64,000 nt of DNA from DASZBX01 sp035943635 (GCA_035943635.1 DASZBX010000024.1:1-64000); one strand, 5' to 3'; positions 16,631 to 25,925 are shown, numbered from the stretch's first letter. Numbers and translations are program-made. Notes: generated by a model not told the origin, from the sequence alone.

Positions 16631-19278
16631 GCCCTGCGAACCCGGCCCCCGGCCGCGGCCCGGCCGACGCCGGACCGGCGGCCGGGAGCCGAGAGCCGGA
16701 CGTGCCGGGCCTGCTGCTGCTCGGCATCCGCCACCACGGGCCGGGCTCGGCCCGGTCGGTGGCCGCGGCCCTGGCCGAGTACAAGCCGGACTGCGTGCTG
16801 ATCGAGGGCCCGGCCGACGCCGACCCGCTGATCGGCCTGGTCGCCCGCGAAGACCTGGAACCGCCGGTCGCGATCCTGGCCTACCGCGAGGCCGACCCGC
16901 GCACCTCGGCCTTCTGGCCGCTGGCCGGCTTCTCCCCGGAATGGGTCGCCCTGCGGCACGCCGTGGACCAGGGCACCGCGGTCGGCTTCCTGGACCTGCC
17001 CAGCTGCGCCACCCTGGCCTGGCAGCAGTCCGAGCAGGACGGCCCGGGCGTCCCGGACCCGCCCGGCGCGGCCGAGTTCCCGCCCGCCCCGGCCGCGCCG
17101 CCACTGCCCCCGGGCTTCCCCGGGCTGCCCGCGCTGCCCGGGCTGAGCACCCCGGACGGCCCCGGCGGCCTGGTCTCGACCATCCGCCCGGACATGACCG
17201 GACCGGCCGACCCGGCCGGGCCGTCCTCGCCGGCGGACCCGTACTCCCGGCCGGGCCCGGCCGAACAGTACGACCCGATCGCCCTGCTCGCCGAGGCCGC
17301 GGGCCACGACGACCCGGAGAGCTGGTGGGAGGACGCGGTCGAGCTGCGCCGCGAGCAGGGCGCGGACGTGCGCGACGTGTTCGCGGCGGTCGCCGAGGCG
17401 ATGGCCGAGGTCCGGCGCACCATCCCGATCGGCGAGTACGACCTCGTCCGCGAGGCGCACATGCGCACGGTGCTGCGCGCCCGGATCGCCGAGGGGTACG
17501 AACGGATCGCCGTGGTCTGCGGCGCCTACCACGTCCCCGCCCTGGCCATCGACATCGAGGCCGAAGCCGCAGCCGAGGCCGAGGCGTCGCGCGGGCGCCG
17601 CAAGTCCTCCGCCAAACGAGCGAACGCGGCGACCGGGGCGGTTGCGGCCGACCGGGCCCTGCTGGCCCGGATCCCCAAGCCCACCAAGGCGACCGCCGTC
17701 GCCCTGACCTGGGTGCCGTGGACCTACACCAGGTTGTCCTACCACTCCGGATACGGCGCCGGGATCAGCTCGCCGGGCTGGTACCACCACGTGTTCCAGT
17801 CCGACGAACACACCGCCCAGCGCTGGCTGGTCGGCGTCGCCCGGCTGCTGCGCGAGGAACGGCACCCGGTCTCCAGCGCCCAGCTGATCGAGGCCGGGCG
17901 GCTGGCCGAGACCCTGGCCCAGTTGCGCGGCCGGCCCGCGCCCGGGCTGGCCGAACTGACCGAGGCCGTGCGGGCCATCCTGTGCGAGGGCCGGGAGGAG
18001 CCGCTCGCCCTGGTCGGCCGGGAGCTGATCGTCGGGGACGTGCTCGGCCTGGTGCCCGAGGACACCCCGACCGTCCCGCTGGCCGCCGACCTGGCCCGGC
18101 AGTCCCGGCGGCTGCGGGTGCCGCGCAGCGCCGCGGCCAAGGAGTACCACCTGGACCTGCGCACCCCCAACGACCTGGCCCGGTCCAAGCTCTTCCACCA
18201 GCTCAACCTGCTCGGGATCGACTGGGCGGTGCCCGCCGGGGCCACCTCCACCGGCACCTTCCGGGAGTCCTGGCAGGTGCTCTGGGAGCCGTTGTTCGAG
18301 GTGGCGCTGGCCGAGGCGAGCTGCTGGGGCGGCACGGTGGCCGCCGCGAGCACCGCGAAGGCGCTGGCCAAGGCCGGGCAGAGCACCACGCTGGGTTCGC
18401 TGACCGTGATCGTCGAGCGCTGCCTGACCGCCGGGCTGCCGGAGGCGGTCGGGCCGCTGACCGAGCTGCTGCGCCGCCGGGCCGCGCTGGACCACGACCT
18501 GACCGACCTGGCCACCGCGCTGCCGCCGCTGGCCAACATCCTGCGCTACGGCGACGTGCGCGGGGTGCGCGAGGACGAGGACAGCGCGCGCAGCCTCGGC
18601 GCCGTGGTCGAGAGCATCGGAGTCCGGCTGGCGATCGGCCTGCCCCGGGCCTGCACCGGCATCGACGACAACGAGGCCCAGGTGTTCGGCCCGCTGCTGG
18701 CCCGGGTGCACGCGGCGGTGCAGATCCTGGACCCGGACAGCGAGCCGGGGCGCAGCGTGCGCGGGCCCTGGTTCGGCGCCCTGCACCGGCTGGCCGACCT
18801 GGAGACCGCGCACGGGCTGCCGGCCGGCCGGGCGGTGCGGCTGCTGGCCGACAGCGGCGAACTGGGCCGGGCCGACCTGGCCGGCAAGCTCGCCCGGGCC
18901 CTGGCCCGGGGCACCGAACCGGCCGCCGCCGCGGCCTGGCTGGACGGCTTCCTGGCCGGCACCGGCCAGATCCTGGTGCACGACGCCGCGCTGCTGGGCC
19001 TGATCGACACCTGGCTCTGCGCGCTGCCGGCCGACCTGTTCACCGCGGTCGTCCCGCTGCTGCGGCGCACCTTCGGCACCTTCTCGGCCGGGGAGCGCCG
19101 GGCGATCGGCGGCCGGGTGCGCCAGCTCGGCGCCGGACCGGGCCGCAGCCACCAGGTGCCCGGCGAAGCCGACGACGGCCGCAGCCCGGTCGCCGACCCG
19201 CAGTGGGCGGCCGCCACCAGACCGGTCGTGCACCTCCTGCTCACCGGATCCGGACAATCCCCGAAGGCGGACCGATGA
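16627..19278 (+). CDS. DUF5682 family protein (YehM-like)
   Basis: A large protein of about 883 residues; its ATG overlaps the MoxR stop (ATGA). The N-terminal domain has GIRHHGPGSARSV (near residue 36), LIEGPADADP (near 60) and IAVVCGAYHVPAL (near 299). Two His-containing loops and a Glu at these spacings recall the TraB/EreA/ChaN-like fold, so an enzyme is possible, but this is inference. A Pro-rich insert of about 80 residues (140-220) breaks the N-terminal domain. The rest is helical, with PFWAVP-type segments absent and a mostly Ala/Leu-rich C terminus. In E. coli the equivalent is YehM in the yehLMPQ group. The function is unknown. Confidence 0.82.
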   Translation: MSPANPAPGRGPADAGPAAGSREPDVPGLLLLGIRHHGPGSARSVAAALAEYKPDCVLIEGPADADPLIGLVAREDLEPPVAILAYREADPRTSAFWPLAGFSPEWVALRHAVDQGTAVGFLDLPSCATLAWQQSEQDGPGVPDPPGAAEFPPAPAAPPLPPGFPGLPALPGLSTPDGPGGLVSTIRPDMTGPADPAGPSSPADPYSRPGPAEQYDPIALLAEAAGHDDPESWWEDAVELRREQGADVRDVFAAVAEAMAEVRRTIPIGEYDLVREAHMRTVLRARIAEGYERIAVVCGAYHVPALAIDIEAEAAAEAEASRGRRKSSAKRANAATGAVAADRALLARIPKPTKATAVALTWVPWTYTRLSYHSGYGAGISSPGWYHHVFQSDEHTAQRWLVGVARLLREERHPVSSAQLIEAGRLAETLAQLRGRPAPGLAELTEAVRAILCEGREEPLALVGRELIVGDVLGLVPEDTPTVPLAADLARQSRRLRVPRSAAAKEYHLDLRTPNDLARSKLFHQLNLLGIDWAVPAGATSTGTFRESWQVLWEPLFEVALAEASCWGGTVAAASTAKALAKAGQSTTLGSLTVIVERCLTAGLPEAVGPLTELLRRRAALDHDLTDLATALPPLANILRYGDVRGVREDEDSARSLGAVVESIGVRLAIGLPRACTGIDDNEAQVFGPLLARVHAAVQILDPDSEPGRSVRGPWFGALHRLADLETAHGLPAGRAVRLLADSGELGRADLAGKLARALARGTEPAAAAAWLDGFLAGTGQILVHDAALLGLIDTWLCALPADLFTAVVPLLRRTFGTFSAGERRAIGGRVRQLGAGPGRSHQVPGEADDGRSPVADPQWAAATRPVVHLLLTGSGQSPKADR

Positions 19279-20456
19279 CCGAGCATCCCGACGCCGAGCA
19301 GGACGAACGCCTGCGCCGCTGGCGGCTGGCGCTGGGCGCCGAGGCCGGGGACCCGCCGGCCGGCCTGGGCGGGGCCGACGGCCGGATGGATGCCGCCCTG
19401 GCCGCCCTCTACGGCGCCCCGGAGAGCCGCGGCCTGCGCCCGGATCCGCGCCGCGGGGCCGGACTGGAGTCCAGCGCGCCGGCCGTGGCCCGCTGGCTCG
19501 GCGACATCCGCGAGTTCTTCCCCAGCACGGTCGTCCAGGTGTTGCAGCAGGACGCGATCGACCGGCTCAACCTGCGCCAGCTGCTGCTCGAACCCGAGAT
19601 CCTGGAGACGATCGAGCCGGACGTGCACCTCGTCGGCACCCTGCTGTCGCTCAACCGGCTGATGCCGCAGGAGACCAAGGACACCGCGCGGCTGGTCGTG
19701 CGCAAAGTCGTCCGCGACCTGGAGGACCAGTTGGCCCAGGGCCTGCGCACGGCCGTGTCCGGGGCGCTGAACCGGGCCGCCCGGACCCGCCGGCCGCGCC
19801 ACCGGGACGTGGACTGGAACCGCACCATCCGGGCCAACCTGAAGAACTACCTGCCCGAGCAGCGCACGGTCGTGCCCGAGCGGCTGGTCGGCTACGCCCG
19901 CGCGGCCCGCAGCGTCGAACGCGAGGTGGTCCTGGCGATCGACCAGTCCGGCTCGATGGCCGCCTCGGTGGTCTACTCCGCGCTGTTCGGCGCGGTGCTG
20001 GCCTCGATCCGGGCGCTGAAGACCTCGCTGGTCGTCTTCGACAGCGCCGTGGTCGACCTGACCGACGAGCTGCGCGACCCGGTCGACGTGCTGTTCGGCA
20101 CGCAACTGGGCGGCGGCACCGACATCAACCGGGCGGTCGCCTACTGCCAGTCGCTGATCACCCGGCCGGAGGACTCGATCCTGATCCTGGTCTCGGACCT
20201 GATCGAGGGCGGGATCCGGGACGAGATGCTGCGCCGGGTGGCCGAGCTGACCGGCGCCGGAGTGCAGGTGATCGTGCTGCTCGCGCTGTCCGACGAGGGC
20301 GTGCCGGTGTACGACCGGCCCAACGCCGTGGCCCTGGCCGGGCTCGGGGTGCCCGCGTTCGCCTGCACCCCGGACCTGTTCGGCCCGATGCTCGCGGCCG
20401 CGATCGAGCGGCGCGACCTGTCCGGGTTCGCGGCCGGTCCGGCGCAGGCGCGCTGA
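19275..20456 (+). CDS. VWA (CoxE-like) domain protein (YehP-like)
   Basis: Last gene of the operon; its ATG overlaps the previous stop (ATGA). About 393 residues. The C-terminal von Willebrand A domain has a complete metal-ion-dependent adhesion site: AIDQSGSMA (Asp near residue 223), the Thr in GGGTDINRA and the Asp in LVSDLIEGG. The N-terminal half is helical (LLEPEILETIEPDVHLVGTLLSLN and RPRHRDVDWNRTIRANLKNY), as in CoxE-like partners of MoxR ATPases. MoxR and VWA proteins are known to act as pairs in complex maturation or conflict systems. The client here is unknown. Confidence 0.88.
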   Translation: MTEHPDAEQDERLRRWRLALGAEAGDPPAGLGGADGRMDAALAALYGAPESRGLRPDPRRGAGLESSAPAVARWLGDIREFFPSTVVQVLQQDAIDRLNLRQLLLEPEILETIEPDVHLVGTLLSLNRLMPQETKDTARLVVRKVVRDLEDQLAQGLRTAVSGALNRAARTRRPRHRDVDWNRTIRANLKNYLPEQRTVVPERLVGYARAARSVEREVVLAIDQSGSMAASVVYSALFGAVLASIRALKTSLVVFDSAVVDLTDELRDPVDVLFGTQLGGGTDINRAVAYCQSLITRPEDSILILVSDLIEGGIRDEMLRRVAELTGAGVQVIVLLALSDEGVPVYDRPNAVALAGLGVPAFACTPDLFGPMLAAAIERRDLSGFAAGPAQAR

Positions 20457-20908
20457 GCGCGGCCGCCCGGGCGCCGCGGGCCGGGACGCGACAGCAGCGG
20501 CGGCAGCGACAGCGGCGACCGCGATGGCGGCAGGGAACCGTACCGAACCGACCGACACCTCTGGCCGAACCTGATCGCACGTCCAGGTGAACATTGGGCC
20601 GGACCGGCGCCCGGCGGCCCCTGCCCGCGGCCGCGACGCCGCGGCCGGCCCGGACCGGACCTGAGACCTTCGTCCGGGCCGACCGCGCGCCGACCTGCGT
20701 CCGGAGTATCGCGCCCGGCCCGGCCGAGCCGGGCCCCGGCCGTCGCGTACCACGTCCAGACCCTGCGACGGGCCCTGGCAAGAGTCGGACATCACATCGG
20801 CTCGATTACGGGGCCGACACACAACGGGGATAACCTGTCCTCAGTCAAACCTATTTGGCCGGGGACTTTTTGCCCCGAGCCGCCGAAGTCACCCAAGGAC
20901 GGACGCGC
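20457..20908 (+). other. Intergenic region between the MoxR/VWA operon and sucC
   Basis: About 450 bases with no credible gene. It holds an 8-bp hairpin (GGCCCGGC / GCCGGGCC) at 20717-20735 that may end the upstream operon, and near 20830 an AT-richer stretch (GGGGATAACCTG) where the sucC promoter probably lies. The leader hairpin at 20857-20881 is listed separately. Confidence 0.6.
20857..20881 (+). promoter_or_regulatory. Leader hairpin before sucC
   Basis: GGC-CGGGG pairs with CCCCG-A-GCC around an 8-base loop containing five T. It ends 27 bases before the GTG start and just before the ribosome site AAGGA. Possible mRNA stabiliser or translation control element. Confidence 0.45.
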
Positions 20909-22081
20909 GTGGATCTTTTCGAGTATCAGGCGAGGGATCTCTTCGCCAAGCACGGTGTGCCGGTTCTGCCGGCCGAGGTAGCCGAGACGCCGGAGGAGGC
21001 GGAGGCCGCCGCCCGCAAGCTGGGCGTGCGCACCGTGGTCAAGGCGCAGGTCAAGGCCGGCGGACGGGGCAAGGCCGGCGGAGTGAAGCTGGCCGAGGAC
21101 GCCGCCGACGCCAAGGCGAAGGCCGCCCAGATCCTGGGCATGGACATCAAGGGCCACACCGTCCACAAGGTGATGCTGGCGACCACCGCGGACATCAAGG
21201 CCGAGTACTACGTCTCGTTCCTGCTGGACCGGTCCAACCGCACCTTCCTGGCGATGGCCTCGGTCGAGGGCGGTATGGAGATCGAGGAGATCGCGGTCAC
21301 CAAGCCCGAGGCGCTGGCCAAGGTGCCGGTCGACGCGACCGCCGGGGTGGACCTGGACAAGGCCCGCGAGATCGCGGTGGCCGGCGGCTTCCCGGCCGAG
21401 CTGGTCGAGCAGATCGCCGAGATCCTGGTCGGCCTGTGGACCGTGTTCGTCGAGGAGGACGCCCTCCTGGTCGAGGTCAACCCGCTGGCGCTGCTCGGCG
21501 ACGGCAAGGTCGTGGCCCTGGACGGCAAGGTCAGCCTGGACGAGAACTCCGGCTTCCGCCAGGCCCACCACGCCGACCTGGAGGACAAGGCCGCGGCCAA
21601 CCCGCTGGAGGCCAAGGCCAAGGCCAAGCACCTGAACTACGTCAAGCTGGACGGCGAGGTCGGCATCATCGGCAACGGCGCCGGCCTGGTCATGTCCACC
21701 CTGGACGTGGTCGCGTACGCGGGCGAGAAGCACGGCGACGTCAAGCCCGCCAACTTCCTGGACATCGGCGGCGGCGCCTCGGCCGAGGTGATGGCCAACG
21801 GGCTGGAGATCATCCTGGGCGACCCGGACGTGAAGTCGGTGTTCGTCAACGTCTTCGGCGGGATCACCGCCTGCGACGCGGTCGCCAACGGCATCGTGCA
21901 GGCCTTCGCGCTGCTCGACGGGCGCGGGGAGCCCGTGACCAAGCCCCTGGTGGTCCGGCTCGACGGCAACAACGCCGAGCTCGGCCGCAGCATCCTGACC
22001 GAGGCCGGCCTGGCCGGCCTGGAGCAGGTAGACACCATGGACGGCGCGGCGGCCCGCGTCGCCGAGCTCGCGGCGAAATAA
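20909..22081 (+). CDS. sucC: Succinyl-CoA synthetase beta subunit
   Basis: ADP-forming succinyl-CoA synthetase, beta chain of about 390 residues, the substrate-level phosphorylation step of the TCA cycle. It begins VDLFEYQARDLFAKHGVPV and has the ATP-grasp region (KAQVKAGGRGKAGGVKLA), EVNPLALL and the C-terminal FLDIGGGAS...FVNVFGGITACD block that binds the alpha chain and CoA. The GTG at 20909, 9 bases after AAGGA, is where homologues start; the longer frame from 20855 would include the leader hairpin. It is followed after 16 bases by sucD. Confidence 0.96.
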   Translation: MDLFEYQARDLFAKHGVPVLPAEVAETPEEAEAAARKLGVRTVVKAQVKAGGRGKAGGVKLAEDAADAKAKAAQILGMDIKGHTVHKVMLATTADIKAEYYVSFLLDRSNRTFLAMASVEGGMEIEEIAVTKPEALAKVPVDATAGVDLDKAREIAVAGGFPAELVEQIAEILVGLWTVFVEEDALLVEVNPLALLGDGKVVALDGKVSLDENSGFRQAHHADLEDKAAANPLEAKAKAKHLNYVKLDGEVGIIGNGAGLVMSTLDVVAYAGEKHGDVKPANFLDIGGGASAEVMANGLEIILGDPDVKSVFVNVFGGITACDAVANGIVQAFALLDGRGEPVTKPLVVRLDGNNAELGRSILTEAGLAGLEQVDTMDGAAARVAELAAK

Positions 22082-22097
22082 GGGAGATCAGACGACC

Positions 22098-22979
22098 ATG
22101 GCAATCTTCCTCACCGAGAACTCCAAGATCATCGTCCAGGGGATGACCGGCTCGGAGGGCATGAAGCACACCCGCCGCATGCTCGCCTCCGGCTCCCAGG
22201 TGGTCGGCGGGGTCAACCCGCGCAAGGCCGGCACCTCGGTCGACGTCGACGGCGTGCAGATCCCGGTGTTCGGCTCGGTGGCCGAGGCGATGAAGGAGAC
22301 CGGCGCCGACGTGTCGGTCATCTTCGTCCCGCCGCCCTTCGCCAAGTCCGCGGTGATCGAGGCGGTCGACGCGAACATCCCGCTGGCCGTGGTGATCACC
22401 GAGGGCATCCCGGTGCACGACTCGACCTGGTTCTGGGCCTACGCGCAGGGCAAGAGCACCCGGATCATCGGCCCGAACTGCCCCGGCCTGATCAGCCCCG
22501 GGAAGTCCAACGCGGGCATCATCCCGGCCGACATCACCCAGGCCGGCAAGATCGGCCTGGTGTCCAAGTCCGGCACGCTGACCTACCAGATGATGTACGA
22601 GCTGCGCGACCTGGGCTTCTCCTCGGCCATCGGCATCGGCGGGGACCCGGTCATCGGCACCACGCACATCGACGCGCTGCAGGCCTTCCAGGACGACCCG
22701 GAGACCGCCGCGATCGTGATGATCGGCGAGATCGGCGGCGACGCCGAGGAGCGGGCCGCGGCGTACATCGCCGAGCACATCACCAAGCCGGTGGTCGGCT
22801 ACGTGGCCGGCTTCACCGCCCCGGAGGGCAAGACCATGGGCCACGCCGGCGCCATCGTGTCCGGCTCCTCGGGCACCGCGCAGGCCAAGAAGGAGGCCCT
22901 GGAGGCCGCCGGGGTCAAGGTCGGCAAGACGCCGTCCGAGACCGCCCGCCTGATGCGCGAGATCATCCTGGCCCTGTAG
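22098..22979 (+). CDS. sucD: Succinyl-CoA synthetase alpha subunit
   Basis: Alpha chain of 293 residues. The N terminus (SKIIVQGMTGSEGMKHTRRML) is the CoA-binding Rossmann domain. IGPNCPGLISPG and SKSGTLTYQM follow. The active-site His that becomes phosphorylated is in GHAGAIVSG (near residue 249). AGGGAGA upstream of the ATG gives a good ribosome site. It forms an operon with sucC and is closed by a strong terminator. Confidence 0.97.
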   Translation: MAIFLTENSKIIVQGMTGSEGMKHTRRMLASGSQVVGGVNPRKAGTSVDVDGVQIPVFGSVAEAMKETGADVSVIFVPPPFAKSAVIEAVDANIPLAVVITEGIPVHDSTWFWAYAQGKSTRIIGPNCPGLISPGKSNAGIIPADITQAGKIGLVSKSGTLTYQMMYELRDLGFSSAIGIGGDPVIGTTHIDALQAFQDDPETAAIVMIGEIGGDAEERAAAYIAEHITKPVVGYVAGFTAPEGKTMGHAGAIVSGSSGTAQAKKEALEAAGVKVGKTPSETARLMREIILAL

Positions 22980-23020
22980 GCCCCCGGCGGCCGGACCGGC
23001 CGTTGACCCGCCTGAACCAA

Positions 23021-23061
23021 CGGGCGCCTTGACTCCGACCTCTATGGAGTGAAGGCGCCCG
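23021..23061 (+). terminator. Terminator of the sucCD operon
   Basis: A 16-bp stem (CGGGCGCCTT... / ...AAGGCGCCCG) with one internal mismatch and a 9-base loop, 41 bases after the sucD stop. Confidence 0.85.
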
Positions 23062-23115
23062 TCGGCTTAGGCGTGGCACGCCGCGGGGGTGGCCGGGCCC
23101 GGCGAGCATGGGGCC

Positions 23116-25626
23116 ATGGCAGAGCAAGGTGATCCCCGGCTGGACGCGCCGACCGCCCCGGAGGCCCTGCGGGCGGCGGCCGACGCGGTCCGCCGCCAGG
23201 TCGCCGAGCACCTTCCGGACGTGGCCCTCGGACTGGTCGCGGCGGTGTGCGTCGCCGCGGTCGGCTGGCTGTGCGCGGTCGCGATCACCGTGGCGGTCTG
23301 GATGCCCACGGCCCCGGCCGACGGCACCGTCGCCACGCCTCTGCACGTCGGCAGCCAGCTGTGGCTGGCCGCGCACCACGTCCTGCTGCGTACTCCGGAC
23401 GGGCTGTTCGGGCTCACGCCGCTGGGCTTCACGCTGCTGCCCGCGACCGCGCTGATCCTGGCCGGCCGGTACATCGGGCACCGGCTGGCCGCCCGGCCCG
23501 CGCGCCCGGCCGCGGGCTCGCCCGCCGGAACCGGCCCGGACCCGTCCGAGGACTTCGACGCGGACGGATTCACCCGATTCGACTACGCCGGCGAGGACTC
23601 GCAGGGCGATGTCGACACCTACTTCGACGAGAGCTGGGGCCGAGGCCCCGGCGCCGAGCCCGAGACCGGCCCGGACGCCGCCTTCAGCCGCAGCCCGTAC
23701 GACGTGACGGTCCGCACCGGCCGCCTCTCCGGCCCGGCCGGCCCGGCCCGGTTCGGCCGCGGCGCCGGGACCTTCGACCCGAGCGTGCTGTGGCTGCTGG
23801 GCGCGGCGGTGCTCGGCTACGAACTGTGCGCCGAGCTGATCGCCTGGAGCGCGGCCGCCGGAACCCTGCGCGCGGACCTCGGCGGCTGCGTCAGCTACCC
23901 GCCGCTGCTGGCCGCGGCCGGGTTCGGCGCCGGGTTCCTGAGCGTGCGCCCGCCCCGGCTCGGCCGCCGGGCCGCCGCCGCGGTGCGCGCCGCCACCGCC
24001 GCCACGGCCGTGCTGGTCTGCGGCGGGGCCGCCCTGGCGGTGCTGGCCCTGGCCCTGCGGTTCGGCCAGGTCGGCGCGACCGGGCACAGCCTGGGCGGCG
24101 GCACGGCCGCGGACGTCGGCCTGTTCCTGATCGACCTGGCCCTGCTGCCCAACCTGATCGGCTGGGCGGTGAGCTTCCTGGTCGGCCCGGGCTTCGCGGT
24201 CGGCGCCGGGTCCCGGGTGTGGATGTTCGGGTCGGCGCACGGGCCGCTGCCCTCGCTGCCGGTGCTCGGCGCGATCCCGGTGCCCGGGCCGCTCTCCGCC
24301 TGGCTGCTGGCCGCCGGGCTGGTCCCGGTGCTGGCCGGCGCGGGCGCGACGGTGCTGGTGGTCCGGCTGGTGCGCTCGTGGCCGGACCGGCTGGCCGCCC
24401 TGGCCGCCGCCGCCGCGGCCACCGGCCTGGGCTGCGGGCTGTTCTCCGCGCTGTCCGGCGGCCCGGTCGCGGACGGGGCGATGGCGGTGACCGGCCCGGC
24501 CGGCTGGCAGGTCGGCCTGGCCGCGGGCGGCCTGATCGGCGCGGTCGGTCTGGCCGGGCTCGGCCTGGTCGCCCTGGCGGCGGCCGCCGGGACCAAGCCG
24601 GTCGGCGAGGTCGCCGACGAGGTGGACGCCGGAGCGCTCGGCGCCGACCCCCAGACCGCGGGCGAACGCGAATCCGCCGGTGAAGACGCAGGCGGGACGA
24701 GCGAAGACGGCCGCGAACCCGGGGTGGGAGCGGGGACCCCCCGCCGCGGGAGCCGGCTGGCTGCCGGATTCCGGCTGTCCGGCCGCCGGGGCGCTCGGCC
24801 CGGCCGGACCGCCGACGAGCCGCAGCCCGAGGCCGCCGACGCGGGTGAGGCGTGCGTGAGTGAGTCCGGTGACGCTGAATTCCGCTTCCCCGCGGTGCCG
24901 CTGCCCGTCTTCCCGTTGAGCCCCGATCCCGTGGACCTGGGCCTGGCCCGTCCGGAGCCCGGCTCCGATCCTGGTCCCGATTCGGCTGCTCCCGCCGCCC
25001 CTGCTACTCCCGCTCATCCCGGTGCGGCCGATGCCGCCGACCTGCCCGAACACCCCGCTCCTGCTGAAGACCCCGATCTGCCCGGTCCCGCCCCCGCTGC
25101 CCCCGCGGCGTCGACGGCGGTCCCGGAGCCCGGCGAACCTGCGCCGCACGCGCCGGCCCGTACCGGGTCAGTTCCGGATGACCAGGGTGCCGCAGAGCCG
25201 GTCGGCGAAGGTCTTGTTGTGCCCGTCCCAGAGCGGGGCGAAGAACCCGGCCGCGAGCGGCAGGCCGTCGACCAGGTGGGCCAGCGCCCGGACGAAGGCC
25301 GCGCCGAAACCGGTGGGCTGCAGGCTGCCCTGCCGGATCACCAGGATCCCGGCGGCCTTCTTGCCCAGGGTCTGCCCGGTGGTGCCCTGCCGGTAGAGCT
25401 GCCACAGGCTGGCCGCGAAGACCCCGGCGAAGCACAGCAGCATGATGAAGATCCCGGTGCCGGTCGGCCCGCCCAGGGTGACCACGTTCCCGGCCGCGTC
25501 GTAGGTGGCCGGCTTGACGCTCTGGAACAGGGCGGTCATCCCGCCGATGAGCAGGGGGCTGACGATCAGGAAGTCGAGCAGGGTGGCCCCGACCCGCAGG
25601 CCCCAGGAGGCCAGGTCGACGTTTAG
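23116..25626 (+). CDS. DUF6350 (PerM-like) multi-pass membrane protein with long disordered tail
   Basis: Integral membrane protein with about ten hydrophobic segments between residues 35 and 500 (for example LGLVAAVCVAAVGWLCAVAI near 40 and AAAATGLGCGLFSALSGGPV near 440). It matches the DUF6350/'cell division protein PerM' family I recall at this locus in streptomycetes. The function is not established. From about residue 500 the chain is a Pro/Ala/Glu-rich tail. The frame stays open past 25168 and continues for 459 bases antisense to the next gene before a stop, which is unusual and may reflect a lost stop codon or frameshift. ATG 23116 is preferred, GTG 23089 is possible; neither has a good ribosome site. 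Confidence 0.75.
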   Translation: MAEQGDPRLDAPTAPEALRAAADAVRRQVAEHLPDVALGLVAAVCVAAVGWLCAVAITVAVWMPTAPADGTVATPLHVGSQLWLAAHHVLLRTPDGLFGLTPLGFTLLPATALILAGRYIGHRLAARPARPAAGSPAGTGPDPSEDFDADGFTRFDYAGEDSQGDVDTYFDESWGRGPGAEPETGPDAAFSRSPYDVTVRTGRLSGPAGPARFGRGAGTFDPSVLWLLGAAVLGYELCAELIAWSAAAGTLRADLGGCVSYPPLLAAAGFGAGFLSVRPPRLGRRAAAAVRAATAATAVLVCGGAALAVLALALRFGQVGATGHSLGGGTAADVGLFLIDLALLPNLIGWAVSFLVGPGFAVGAGSRVWMFGSAHGPLPSLPVLGAIPVPGPLSAWLLAAGLVPVLAGAGATVLVVRLVRSWPDRLAALAAAAAATGLGCGLFSALSGGPVADGAMAVTGPAGWQVGLAAGGLIGAVGLAGLGLVALAAAAGTKPVGEVADEVDAGALGADPQTAGERESAGEDAGGTSEDGREPGVGAGTPRRGSRLAAGFRLSGRRGARPGRTADEPQPEAADAGEACVSESGDAEFRFPAVPLPVFPLSPDPVDLGLARPEPGSDPGPDSAAPAAPATPAHPGAADAADLPEHPAPAEDPDLPGPAPAAPAASTAVPEPGEPAPHAPARTGSVPDDQGAAEPVGEGLVVPVPERGEEPGRERQAVDQVGQRPDEGRAETGGLQAALPDHQDPGGLLAQGLPGGALPVELPQAGREDPGEAQQHDEDPGAGRPAQGDHVPGRVVGGRLDALEQGGHPADEQGADDQEVEQGGPDPQAPGGQVDV

Positions 25627-25917
25627 CGGCCGCGGTGTGCGGGGGCCCGGGGTCAGGCCGTGCGGGGACAACCCGTCACCGCCGGCGGGCGCGGGGGCCG
25701 GGGCGGGCGGCGCGGCCGGCCGCGGCTGCCCGGGCCGGGGGAAACCGGACTGGTCGTCTTGATCCCTCGGGTATCTGCTCTGGTGCGGGATGGGCTGCTG
25801 GTGCGGGTAAGTCTGCTGCTGAACCTGCTGATAGCCCGAAGGAGGGGTGTCGTACGCGGGCGTGGCCCGCGGACTGACACCCTCGCCCGGATTCGGGTCA
25901 TACGGCGGATTAGTCAT
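25168..25917 (-). CDS. RDD family membrane protein 1
   Basis: About 249 residues. A Pro/Gln-rich cytoplasmic N terminus (residues 1-110) precedes an RDD domain: WGLRVGATLLDFLI carries the first Arg and Asp, two or three membrane helices follow, and the end reads GKKAAGILV...PLWDGHNKTFADRLCGTLVIRN, the family signature. RDD proteins are often linked to ion transport or envelope functions; no specific role is shown. ATG 25917 lies 8 bases after TATTAT and has no ribosome site, so the transcript is probably leaderless. It is one of two tandem RDD genes. Confidence 0.88.
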   Translation of the reverse strand: MTNPPYDPNPGEGVSPRATPAYDTPPSGYQQVQQQTYPHQQPIPHQSRYPRDQDDQSGFPRPGQPRPAAPPAPAPAPAGGDGLSPHGLTPGPRTPRPLNVDLASWGLRVGATLLDFLIVSPLLIGGMTALFQSVKPATYDAAGNVVTLGGPTGTGIFIMLLCFAGVFAASLWQLYRQGTTGQTLGKKAAGILVIRQGSLQPTGFGAAFVRALAHLVDGLPLAAGFFAPLWDGHNKTFADRLCGTLVIRN

Positions 25918-25925
25918 GAGCAGGA

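Noticed and set aside
15640..19278. 1212-codon frame covering the MoxR and DUF5682 genes
   Set aside because: The first third is an out-of-frame shadow of MoxR; the real DUF5682 start is the ATGA overlap at 16627.
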